From Malikia spinosa (lineage in GTDB: Bacteria > Pseudomonadota > Gammaproteobacteria > Burkholderiales > Burkholderiaceae_C), in NCBI RefSeq assembly GCF_002980625.1, contig NZ_PVLR01000015.1:32494-96493 (forward strand): 64,000 nt of DNA, given 5' to 3'. The translations under genes were made by a program, and so were the position numbers. Each line of letters starts with the position of its first letter. The stretch's first letter is position 1. The notes below the pieces were generated by a model. That model worked only from the letters and a program-made list of their open reading frames with translations. It did not search any database and was not told the DNA's origin. Below, piece by piece: positions 1-7,564 of the stretch.

Positions 1-303
1 GACGAAGCCGACGCCGTACTCGCCAGCCGGCGGCAGGGCTACGCCCTGCTTGGCCATCTCTTCGCGATACAGCTGGTCCGGGATCTGGATCAGCAGACCG
101 GCGCCATCGCCCATCAGCGGATCGGCACCGACGGCGCCCCGGTGATCCAGGTTCTCGAGGATCTTGAGGGCCTGGCCGACGATGGCATGGCTCTTCTGGC
201 CCTTGATATGGGCCACGAAGCCGACGCCGCAGGCGTCATGTTCTTGGGCAGAGCTGTACAGACCTTGCTGCTGCAGCTGAGCGATTTCGGTAGGACGGGT
301 CAC
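1..303 (-). CDS. gltB: Glutamate synthase large subunit, N-terminal part
   Basis: This is the first 101 codons of the large subunit of NADPH-dependent glutamate synthase, which transfers the glutamine amide to 2-oxoglutarate; the gene runs off the left edge of the window. The reading frame gives EHDACGVGFVAHIKG near the start, the signature of the class II glutamine amidotransferase domain. Cys25 would become the N-terminal nucleophile after removal of a short propeptide. The start is a GTG at 303, preceded by a GAGGAG ribosome site at 310-315 with six bases spacing; an ATG a little upstream is stopped after three codons. Only the amidotransferase N-terminus is visible, so the FMN and iron-sulfur regions cannot be assessed. 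Confidence 0.93.
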   Translation of the reverse strand, partial: MTRPTEIAQLQQQGLYSSAQEHDACGVGFVAHIKGQKSHAIVGQALKILENLDHRGAVGADPLMGDGAGLLIQIPDQLYREEMAKQGVALPPAGEYGVGFV

Positions 304-370
304 GCCAAACTCCTCAATTAAGCATTAACCCTAAGAGGATAGACGATTCCCCCAGCACAAGCAAGCAGAA

Positions 371-393
371 AAATTGGGGTCAGAGACCAATTT
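371..393. repeat. RAYT-associated palindromic repeat, copy 1
   Basis: Two arms, AAATTGG (371-377) and CCAATTT (387-393), form a perfect 7-bp inverted repeat around the nine-base centre GGTCAGAGA. It lies downstream of the REP-associated transposase gene on that gene's strand. Short words of this type (AATTGGGGTCAGAG) are familiar companions of RAYT genes in proteobacteria; that link is from memory of the family, not from a search. Confidence 0.6.
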
Positions 394-419
394 ATTCAAG
401 CCACAAACAGAGGGAAAAT

Positions 420-438
420 AAATTGGGGACAGAGTAAA
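420..438. repeat. RAYT-associated repeat, copy 2 (half site)
   Basis: The sequence AAATTGGGGACAGAGTAAA repeats the left part of the copy at 371-393 with one change (GGGGAC for GGGGTC) but lacks the right CCAATTT arm. It is in direct orientation, 49 bases from copy 1 and 26 bases from the transposase stop codon. A palindromic full site next to a half site fits REP-type units mobilised by the neighbouring HUH transposase. Confidence 0.5.
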
Positions 439-464
439 GACGGCCAGCAGCCCAGCCCGCCGGA

Positions 465-1175
465 TCAGCCGCTCTCGCCTGGTGCTGCGGCCGGGGCACG
501 CGGACGACCGGCACGCCCCTTCTCAAGGCGACGGGCGGTCTGCTCGCGCAGCCGGGCCAGGAAACCCGCCCCACCGAGCGGCCAGCCCTGCAGCGCCGAC
601 TCGGACAGCTCACGCTGGCGGGCGGTACTGAGGCCCTGACGCACCAATTCGGCATAGGCCGCCTCGCGCGCGAAGGGGGTGTTGCCCAAGGACCACACCA
701 GCGGATGCGGCGTCAGCCATTTGTCGTGGCGCAAGCCGATGTAATGGGCATGGCTGGACCAGGGGTACAGCTCGGCAGCAGGAACCATGCCAGCCCGGAC
801 CGGATTGAGGTCGATGTAGACCATGCAGGCCAGCAGATAGCGCTCGCTGTCGATCACGGTCGAACGGTAGCGCCCCTCCCAGAGCGTGCCGCTGCGGCCG
901 TGGCGCAGGTTGAAGCGCCGCACATAGCTGCGCCCGAGCGACTGCATCAGGCGCGACAAGCCCCCCTCCTGCTGCGGCGTCAACAGCAGGTGCAGGTGGT
1001 TGTCCATCAGCACATAGGCATGGACCTGTACCCGCTCGCGCTGCGCCAGCTCGGCCAGCTGGGCCAGGAAGAACTCGCGGTCCTCGCGATCGACGAAGAC
1101 CGGCTGCCGGTTGTTGCCGCGCAGGATCACATGATGGGGAACGCCGGTGACAGACAGTCGGGGCAAGCGGGCCAT
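465..1175 (-). CDS. REP-associated tyrosine transposase (RAYT, IS200-like)
   Basis: A 236-residue single-domain Y1-type transposase that would nick and rejoin single-stranded REP hairpins. The HUH metal site is visible as HLH at residues 60-62 (MDNHLHLLL), and the nucleophile is probably Tyr120 in VYIDLNPVRAG, the family's C-terminal motif. The ATG at 1175 has a GAAGGAAT ribosome site that overlaps the stop of the upstream MFS gene, ten bases away, so the two may be co-transcribed. The open frame extends 48 codons further upstream, but that extension is antisense-like sequence inside the MFS gene. The C-terminal tail is rich in Arg, Ala and Pro. Two copies of a short repeat lie just downstream, as expected for a domesticated RAYT. 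No IS ends or target duplication are visible. Confidence 0.9.
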   Translation of the reverse strand: MARLPRLSVTGVPHHVILRGNNRQPVFVDREDREFFLAQLAELAQRERVQVHAYVLMDNHLHLLLTPQQEGGLSRLMQSLGRSYVRRFNLRHGRSGTLWEGRYRSTVIDSERYLLACMVYIDLNPVRAGMVPAAELYPWSSHAHYIGLRHDKWLTPHPLVWSLGNTPFAREAAYAELVRQGLSTARQRELSESALQGWPLGGAGFLARLREQTARRLEKGRAGRPRAPAAAPGESG

Positions 1176-1185
1176 GCCAATTCCT

Positions 1186-2421
1186 TCAGTACAGGCGGCG
1201 CTGCAGCAGGAACGCCAGCCCGAGCCCGATGGCACAGCAAAAAGCCGTGAACCACCAGGCCGGCGACCAATCGCCCCCCTGGCGCGCGACCAGCCAGGCC
1301 ACCACCGGCGGACCGGCAAACTGGCCCAGCGAGGACAGCTGCTGCACCCAGCCGACCGTGGTCGACACCGTGTGCCCGCTCGGCGCCAGCCGCACCGCCA
1401 GGCTGAACAAGGTGCCCGGTATCAGGCCGCCGACCGATGAAAAGACCAGCACCGCGATGAACTGCCCGACCGGCCCGACCAGACCACTGAACGCGATCCA
1501 GCAGGCCAGGCCCATGGCGCCATAACCGATGGCCAGCAGATGACCCGGTGGCCAGTGACGCGCCAGCAGCCGGCCGGCGGCCAGATTGCCGATTGCATTG
1601 GCCCCCGCGGCAGCGGCACTCAGGACACCCGCGACGCCGAGCGACCAGCCGGCCTGGGTCTGGATCGTGGGCAGGAAGCCAACCACCGCCAGCCACTGCC
1701 CCGAATAGACGCAGAAAGCCAGCGCCACCAGCCAGGGACCCGACGAAGACAAGGTCTGCCGCAGGCGCCCGCCCCAGCCAGGACCCGGCAATGCGGTCGA
1801 GCGCGCGGGATCGGGCGGCACCTTCAGCCAGACCACGACCGCCCAGCACAGGGTCAGCCCGGACAGCAACAGCCAGGCCCAGCGCCAGCCCAGCGCCGCA
1901 TAGAGCCCGGGGCCCAGCAGCATCGCCGTGGCCGCCCCGGTCGGCATGTAGGCGCCCCAGGCACCCAGCAGCCGGCTCAGCGCCTGCGGCCCCTGCACCA
2001 GGCGCCGGATCAGGCCCGGCGCCGGCAAGACGGCCAGCAACAAGCCGATTCCCTCCAGCATGCGCGCGGCCAACAGCAGCGAGACCCGGGATGCCATGGC
2101 ACCCAGCGCACAACCCAGAGCCAGCAGGCCAAGGCCCAGCAGCATGGTGCGGCGCAGCCCCATCCGGTCGGCCAGCAAGCCGGCCAATGCCCCCAGCAGC
2201 ATGCCGGCGACCTGCATCACCGACAGCAGGAAGCCCGCCTGGACCAGGGTCAGGCCCAGCTCGGCGCGCAGGATCGGGATGCCTGGCGGCAGCTTGCCCA
2301 CATGCAGGGCTGCCACCACGCCAGCGACGATCACCAGCCAGGCCGCACGGCTATCCAACGCGTGCGCGACCCGGTCGGCGTGGAGTGGAGCGGCAGCAGG
2401 ACTGTCAGGCGAAGGGCGCAT
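1186..2421 (-). CDS. MFS transporter
   Basis: A 411-residue inner-membrane permease of the major facilitator superfamily. About twelve hydrophobic segments are visible, in two halves of six. The loop between helices 2 and 3 reads GLLADRMGLRR, the usual MFS G-x-x-x-D-R-x-G-R-type signature. The overall look is of the CynX/NimT-like group, but the substrate cannot be told from sequence. The gene starts six bases after the dgt stop codon and continues the aroK-aroB-dgt direction. The RAYT gene follows ten bases later. The ribosome site is weak (CTGAAATTCC before ATG), which suggests translational coupling to dgt. Confidence 0.85.
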   Translation of the reverse strand: MRPSPDSPAAAPLHADRVAHALDSRAAWLVIVAGVVAALHVGKLPPGIPILRAELGLTLVQAGFLLSVMQVAGMLLGALAGLLADRMGLRRTMLLGLGLLALGCALGAMASRVSLLLAARMLEGIGLLLAVLPAPGLIRRLVQGPQALSRLLGAWGAYMPTGAATAMLLGPGLYAALGWRWAWLLLSGLTLCWAVVVWLKVPPDPARSTALPGPGWGGRLRQTLSSSGPWLVALAFCVYSGQWLAVVGFLPTIQTQAGWSLGVAGVLSAAAAGANAIGNLAAGRLLARHWPPGHLLAIGYGAMGLACWIAFSGLVGPVGQFIAVLVFSSVGGLIPGTLFSLAVRLAPSGHTVSTTVGWVQQLSSLGQFAGPPVVAWLVARQGGDWSPAWWFTAFCCAIGLGLAFLLQRRLY

Positions 2422-2427
2422 GGAATT

Positions 2428-3621
2428 TCAGGAAAAGGGGCTGGCGCTGGTCAGCCGCTGGTGCTCGCGGATTGCGAAGCGGTCGGTCATGCCGGCGATG
2501 TAGTCGGCCGCCTGGCGCCGCAGCCCCATGCCCGCGCGACGCGCCGAATCGGGCATCTGCGCCGGCTCGGCACAGTAGGCCGCATACAGCTCGCTGACCA
2601 CCTGGCAACCGCGGCCGGTGGTTTCGAGCACCTGCGGATGGCGATAGAGGTTGCGAAACAGGAAGCGCTTGAGCAGCGCGGACTGCTCGCGCATGGCGGG
2701 TGAGAACTGCACCAGCACCGGGGCCGCCCTGACTGCCGCGAGCGAATCCACTCCCGCCGCCTGCACCGCGGCCCGAGTCGCATCGATCACGTCGTAGATC
2801 TGCACGCTCAGCATGCGCCGGATCGCCTCGTACAGCAGGCGCCGGCCCTGCAGCGCGGGAAACTCGGCCAGCACCTCGCGCCGGTGGCAATCGAACAGCG
2901 GCACCGCCTCAAGCTGCTCCAGGCTCAGCAGGCCCGAGCGCACCCCGTCGTCGATATCGTGCGCGTTATAGGCGATCTCGTCTGCCAGGTTGGCCAGCTG
3001 CGCCTCGAGCGAGGGCGAGCGCCCGCTCAGGAAACGCTGGCCGACCCCAGCCGGCTCGCGCGACTCCAGCCATTCGGCATTGGCACGCGAACAATGCTTG
3101 AGGATGCCCTCGCGCGTCTCGAAACAGAGATTGAGCCCGTCGAAGGACGGATAGCGCTGTTCGAGCGCATCGACCACGCGCAGGCTCTGCATATTGTGTT
3201 CGAAGCCGCCGCGCGGCTCGTCCGGCCCCGGGGCAGCGGCCTGCGCCTCGTCACCTTGCAGGCAGGCGTTGAGCGCATCCTGGCCGGCGTGACCGAAGGG
3301 GGTATGTCCCAGGTCATGTGCGAGCGCGATCGCCTCGACCAGATCCTCGTGCAGACCCAGGCTGCGCGCGATGCTGCGCGCCAGCTGCGCCACCTCGAGC
3401 GAATGGGTCAAGCGGGTACGGAACAGGTCGCCCTCGTGGTTCAGGAAGACCTGGGTCTTGTAGACCAGGCGCCGGAACGCACTCGAATGGACGATGCGGT
3501 CGCGGTCGCGCTGGAAGTCGTTGCGCGTCGGCGCCGGGCCTTCGGCAAAGCGCCGGCCCTGGGTGCGTGCAGGATCGCACGCATAGGACTGGAGGCCCTG
3601 CGCCTCAGGCGCAGCAGGCAT
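2428..3621 (-). CDS. dgt: dGTP triphosphohydrolase-like HD protein
   Basis: A 397-residue soluble HD-domain phosphohydrolase that would split dNTPs into nucleoside and triphosphate. The metal site is visible as His73 ([10 protein letters not shown]) and His102-Asp103 in [13 protein letters not shown]. The length fits the shorter 'dGTPase-like' class rather than the E. coli Dgt type. I chose the ATG at 3621 because it has a GAGG ribosome site within the aroB 3' end; a longer open frame reaches 3678 but encodes aroB-overlapping junk. The start overlaps aroB by 17 bases, so translation is probably coupled. The gltB-dgt-aroB-aroK neighbourhood is common in Burkholderiales. Confidence 0.92.
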   Translation of the reverse strand: MPAAPEAQGLQSYACDPARTQGRRFAEGPAPTRNDFQRDRDRIVHSSAFRRLVYKTQVFLNHEGDLFRTRLTHSLEVAQLARSIARSLGLHEDLVEAIALAHDLGHTPFGHAGQDALNACLQGDEAQAAAPGPDEPRGGFEHNMQSLRVVDALEQRYPSFDGLNLCFETREGILKHCSRANAEWLESREPAGVGQRFLSGRSPSLEAQLANLADEIAYNAHDIDDGVRSGLLSLEQLEAVPLFDCHRREVLAEFPALQGRRLLYEAIRRMLSVQIYDVIDATRAAVQAAGVDSLAAVRAAPVLVQFSPAMREQSALLKRFLFRNLYRHPQVLETTGRGCQVVSELYAAYCAEPAQMPDSARRAGMGLRRQAADYIAGMTDRFAIREHQRLTSASPFS

Positions 3622-4762
3622 CGATGACCTCGGCCACCAGCGCATCGGGCGCGCCGCGCACCACGGCACGGCCAGCATCCTCGACCAGCACGAACTTGAT
3701 CTCGCCGGCCTCGGCCTTCTTGTCGACCCGCATCAGCTGCAGATAGCGCTGCGCGTTGCTCAAGTCCGCACAGCCCTCGCCATGGCCGACCTTGAGCTGC
3801 GGCCCGCGCACCGGCAGGCCAGCAGCCTCGACCAGCCGCACCAGCCGCTCGACCTTGTCCTCGGCCAGCAGGCCCAGGCGCTGCGACAGGCGCGCCGCCA
3901 TCACCATGCCGCAACCCACGCCCTCGCCGTGCAGCCACTCGCCATAGCCCAGGCCGGCCTCGATCGCATGACCGAAGGTATGGCCGAAGTTCAGGATCGC
4001 GCGCAGGCCCGCCTCGCGCTCGTCCTGACCGACGACATCGGCCTTGATCTCGCAGCTGCGCTGCACCGCATGCGCCAGCGCCTTCGGGTCGCGCGCGCGC
4101 AGCGCCAGCAGATTGGCCTCGATCCAGTCCAGGAAGGCCAGGTCGTGGATCGGTCCGTACTTGATCACCTCGGCCAGGCCCGCGCTGAGCTCGCGCTCGG
4201 GCAGGGTCTGCAGCGTGTCGAGGTCGCAGACCACCCGCACCGGCTGGTAGAAGGCGCCGATCATGTTCTTGCCCAGCGGGTGGTTGATCGCGGTCTTGCC
4301 GCCGACCGACGAATCGACCTGGGCCAGCAGCGTGGTCGGCACCTGGACGAAGGGCACGCCGCGCATGTAGCAGGCGGCAGCGAAACCGGTCATGTCGCCC
4401 ACCACGCCGCCGCCAAGCGCGAACAGCACCGTCTTGCGGTCGCAGCCTTTCGACAGCAAGGCGTCGAAGATCAGGTTCAGCGAATCCCAGGTCTTGTAGG
4501 CCTCGCCATCGGGCAGGGTCACGAGATGGATCTGCGGATATTGCTGGCTCAGGGCCTGCTGCAGCCGGGCGGCATAGAGCGGACCGACAGTCTCGTTGGT
4601 CACGATCAGCGCGCTGGCGGCCTTGGGCAGGCCGGACCAGGTGGCAGGATCATCGAGCAGCGAGGAACCGATCAGGATCGGGTAGCTGCGCTCGCCCAGG
4701 TCGATCTCGACGCGAGCATGGACTTGTCCGCCTGCGGACGGCTGGTGGGTAGCTGGGATCAT
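3605..4762 (-). CDS. aroB: 3-dehydroquinate synthase
   Basis: A 385-residue NAD- and metal-dependent enzyme that converts DAHP to 3-dehydroquinate, step two of the shikimate pathway. Visible signatures are the glycine-rich NAD segment [11 protein letters not shown], the following [20 protein letters not shown], and the metal-binding [10 protein letters not shown] and HGEGVGCGM stretches. The ATG is nine bases after the aroK stop codon. Between them lies a 7-bp hairpin that leaves little room for a ribosome site. The N-terminus is about ten residues longer than E. coli AroB, and no better internal start is in frame. It shares an operon with aroK (upstream) and dgt (downstream, overlapping). 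Confidence 0.96.
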   Translation of the reverse strand: MIPATHQPSAGGQVHARVEIDLGERSYPILIGSSLLDDPATWSGLPKAASALIVTNETVGPLYAARLQQALSQQYPQIHLVTLPDGEAYKTWDSLNLIFDALLSKGCDRKTVLFALGGGVVGDMTGFAAACYMRGVPFVQVPTTLLAQVDSSVGGKTAINHPLGKNMIGAFYQPVRVVCDLDTLQTLPERELSAGLAEVIKYGPIHDLAFLDWIEANLLALRARDPKALAHAVQRSCEIKADVVGQDEREAGLRAILNFGHTFGHAIEAGLGYGEWLHGEGVGCGMVMAARLSQRLGLLAEDKVERLVRLVEAAGLPVRGPQLKVGHGEGCADLSNAQRYLQLMRVDKKAEAGEIKFVLVEDAGRAVVRGAPDALVAEVIDACCA

Positions 4763-4779
4763 CCCGCTAGTTTAGCGGG
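4763..4779 (-). promoter_or_regulatory. Intercistronic hairpin at the aroB start
   Basis: On the coding (minus) strand, CCCGCTA and TAGCGGG form a perfect 7-bp stem with loop AAC. The stem contains the aroK stop codon and ends at the base before the aroB ATG. It occupies the place where a ribosome site would normally be. This suggests that aroB initiation depends on ribosomes arriving from aroK. No T-run follows, so it is not an obvious terminator. Confidence 0.45.
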
Positions 4780-5305
4780 GGGCAGGCACCGGTAGGTTGC
4801 CGGCCAGCTCCAGCTGCATCACGATCATGTTGACCAGGGTCGCCACCGAAGGCCTTCCAGTCTCGATCACGTAGTGCGCACACTCGCGGTACTGCGGATC
4901 GCGCGCCTCGTGCAGGTCGCGCAGGCGCTGAAGCGGATCGGCCACCAGCAGCAGCGGACGGCCGCGATCGTGCTTGATGCGGCGGTAGATATCCTCGGGC
5001 GTCGAGCGCAGGTAGATCACCTGGCCGCGTTCGTGCAGGAAAGCCCGCGTGGCCTCACGCATGCAGGAGCCGCCGCCGGTCGACAGCACCACATCCTGGC
5101 CCCGGGTCAGGTCATCGAGCGTGTCCTGCTCGATGTCGCGAAAGCGTGCCTCGCCCTCGCGCTCGAAGAACTCGCGGATCGAGCAGCCCAGGCGCTGCTC
5201 GATCACCTGGTCCGAATCGACGAAGGGAATGGCCAAGCGCCGGGCAAGCTGGCGTCCGACAGTGGATTTGCCTGAACCGGGCAGGCCGACGAGGACGATG
5301 GTCAA
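4772..5305 (-). CDS. aroK: Shikimate kinase
   Basis: A 177-residue cytoplasmic P-loop kinase that phosphorylates shikimate at O3. The Walker A motif GLPGSGKST is at residues 7-15, the substrate Asp is in FVDSDQVIE, and STGGGS is the glycine-rich substrate loop. A lid segment KHDRGRPLL is also present. The only start that gives a normal N-terminus is a TTG at 5305; it leaves just six residues before the P-loop, and no clear ribosome site precedes it. The aroK-aroB order is conserved, but here a large lipoprotein gene separates aroK from pilQ, with a gap of about 120 bases. Confidence 0.95.
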   Translation of the reverse strand: MTIVLVGLPGSGKSTVGRQLARRLAIPFVDSDQVIEQRLGCSIREFFEREGEARFRDIEQDTLDDLTRGQDVVLSTGGGSCMREATRAFLHERGQVIYLRSTPEDIYRRIKHDRGRPLLLVADPLQRLRDLHEARDPQYRECAHYVIETGRPSVATLVNMIVMQLELAGNLPVPAPR

Positions 5306-5426
5306 GAGAGCAAGGTCTGATGGGTGGGCAATTGAACGCGGCCGGCCTGCTCAAGCAGCAGAACCGGGCACCGGGATCACGGCTTGTGAGTGTAACCCGA
5401 TGCCCCGTAGCACATGACGTTGCTGA

Positions 5427-7541
5427 TCAAGGCACCGTCACAGTGAACATGCTGGTCTTGCTAAGGGTTCCAGCAGTGGTCACAACGGTGAACTCAATGA
5501 TCTCGCCACCCTTGCATTTCTCAAGAATCGCCTCATGCACGGTCGGCTCGGTGCTGTTGCCGATGACCGAGCCCAGCAGCTTGGCCGTGCACTCGCTCGT
5601 TTCAGGACGTACCGACACGCTGATCGTGGCGTCGGCTGCCAATGGATTACCGTTCAAGTCTGCCAGCCTGACGATGATGGAACTCTTTGAACTGTCAAGC
5701 ACGGCCGTCTGGCTGGCCAACGGGATGCTGGCATGGTACTGACCGGGCTGCCCGATCTCGCCGCCGGAAAACACTACGACGATGGAACGCCTGACCTTGG
5801 TTGGCGTGTAGCGGCTGCCGTCCGGCTTGGTACCACTGCCGTTCCATGAGGCGTTGCAAGTGCCCACCTGCGACAGCCACACGTTCGAATTATCAGGACA
5901 GGCTGCACTTCCTTTCGCCTCTACGGCTATCGGATAGGACACCTCGCCTTCGTCGGTATTGCGAACCCGGTTCTTGTAGGTCAGCGTAAGGACACCGTCC
6001 TCGTTCTTGTCCATGAAGGGCACGCCGAGATCCTCGAACAGTTCGCCAGGGTCGTAACGGTTATTGTTGTTCTTGTCGACGAAGGACTCCTCGCCATCGG
6101 CCATCGCCAGCACGGTGACCCGACCCGGGCGCGGATCGCCAAGCGGGCTGCCATCGACGTTCATGGAGCCTAGCGGTCGGTACTCTTGACCGATCAGCGG
6201 CACCGAGCAGCCCCCATTCCCATCGCTGACGATGCAACTGCTGATATTGGACTTGTTGATCTGCCCGCCCTCTGTCACGAACACGACTGGCGTGCCATTG
6301 GGCACCGGATTACCCTGGCGATCGGCCAAACGGACGGTAATATTGACGCTATCGCCGCTGTACTGGCTCGTGAATAGGCCTCCAGCATAGAAATTCCAGC
6401 GATCCGCCGCGATGTCAAAGAACCGCTGTGTCGGCAACCCAGTCTGGACCGTCAAGATGTTCGAATCGGTAAAGATGCCGGTGGCACCGGCCAGGGTCGC
6501 GCGCACCTGCACGGTCTCAGGCTGCGTGCCCGAACAGATCGAGAAGCTGACCTCACCGCTCGGAGCCGCCGACACCGCCGAGCCGGCAGAGGCCGCCGCG
6601 TCGCAGAAATGCACGCCTCCGGTCGGGTTGATCAAAACGGCATTGACGGTCTGACCACTGACTGGATTGCCGTTGGAGTCGATGACCTTGAACTTCACGA
6701 TCGAACTGTTGGCCCCGACCGAATCCTGCTGATAGATGACGGCAGGACTGACCTGCACGAACTGGATGCCGGTCACGGGTGCCGTGGTCACCGTGTAGCT
6801 GGCCGTCGCGGGCGATGCGACCCCTGCAGTGGTGGCCGCGACCGAACAACTGCCGGAAACCGTGGTCTGGATCACCGCCGATGCCTTGCCGCTGCTGTCG
6901 ACCTGAGCCGAAGCGGGCGAAACGGTGCCGCAGGTGCTGGTGATCGCCACCGTCACCGAGTTGGAAGCGGCAGGCTGACCATTGACGCTGGCATTGACGC
7001 TGACGTTCACCGACTGACCAAGCTGGGCTGAAGTCGGATTGACGCTCAAGCCCGAAAGGGCCACATTGCCGGCCGTGATCTGCAAGTCCAGCGTCTTGGA
7101 GACTTCGGCCCCATCAATGCTGGCCTTGGCGGTGGCGGTGACAGCACCACTTGAGGTGACAGAAGCTGGCGCGATCGCGAATACCGCTACGCCAGCGGCG
7201 TCGGTCAGCTGAGTGCCGGACTGGGGGGTCAAGACCGCCAATGGGCTGTCGAGCGTGACGACAACCCGCTTGAACGCCTGTACCGCCCCGGCAGCGTTCT
7301 TGAGCGTGACCTTCAGATTGCGCGCTTCCGTCTGCGACAGGGTCGGCGACGCCAGGATTGCGCCGGTCGAATCCACCAGCTGCAGGGTCATGGCAGAACT
7401 CGTCACGGAGCCGGTCCCCGTCCCTGTGCCGGTATCCGTGCCCGACCCGACCACCTGGGTCCCCGCACTGCCACCACCACCACCACAAGCGGCCAACGCA
7501 GCCACCATGAGAGGCGCAACAACCCATCGAAGCATCTTCAT
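5427..7541 (-). CDS. Large Ig-like (Big_1/invasin-type) lipoprotein
   Basis: A 704-residue predicted lipoprotein. The signal peptide ends in LAAC (Cys19), followed by a Gly run and a Gly/Ser/Thr linker. Residues from about 45 to 490 look like successive bacterial Ig-like modules, with repeated 'G-x-A-V-A-x-T' strand patterns and 'DSNGNPVSGQTV' / 'DRQGNPVPNGTP' turns typical of Big_1. Near the middle-to-end there are acidic loops, DKNNNNRYDPGE and MDKNEDGVL, that resemble EF-hand or dockerin-like calcium loops. Several cysteine pairs suggest disulfides outside the cytoplasm. It starts 23 bases after pilQ on the same strand. An adhesin or pilus-accessory role is inferred from domain type and position only; I do not recognise a named family. 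Confidence 0.75.
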   Translation of the reverse strand: MKMLRWVVAPLMVAALAACGGGGGSAGTQVVGSGTDTGTGTGTGSVTSSAMTLQLVDSTGAILASPTLSQTEARNLKVTLKNAAGAVQAFKRVVVTLDSPLAVLTPQSGTQLTDAAGVAVFAIAPASVTSSGAVTATAKASIDGAEVSKTLDLQITAGNVALSGLSVNPTSAQLGQSVNVSVNASVNGQPAASNSVTVAITSTCGTVSPASAQVDSSGKASAVIQTTVSGSCSVAATTAGVASPATASYTVTTAPVTGIQFVQVSPAVIYQQDSVGANSSIVKFKVIDSNGNPVSGQTVNAVLINPTGGVHFCDAAASAGSAVSAAPSGEVSFSICSGTQPETVQVRATLAGATGIFTDSNILTVQTGLPTQRFFDIAADRWNFYAGGLFTSQYSGDSVNITVRLADRQGNPVPNGTPVVFVTEGGQINKSNISSCIVSDGNGGCSVPLIGQEYRPLGSMNVDGSPLGDPRPGRVTVLAMADGEESFVDKNNNNRYDPGELFEDLGVPFMDKNEDGVLTLTYKNRVRNTDEGEVSYPIAVEAKGSAACPDNSNVWLSQVGTCNASWNGSGTKPDGSRYTPTKVRRSIVVVFSGGEIGQPGQYHASIPLASQTAVLDSSKSSIIVRLADLNGNPLAADATISVSVRPETSECTAKLLGSVIGNSTEPTVHEAILEKCKGGEIIEFTVVTTAGTLSKTSMFTVTVP

Positions 7542-7564
7542 GTTTTTTCCCCTTTATGGCTGGC

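Noticed and set aside
3622..3678. Extended dgt N-terminus starting at 3678
   Set aside because: The extra residues come from the alternative frame of aroB and have no ribosome site; the ATG at 3621 has one.
7395..7490. Simple repeat in the linker of the Ig-like lipoprotein
   Set aside because: The Gly-Thr repeats use varied codons and are not exact DNA repeats, so phase variation is not supported.
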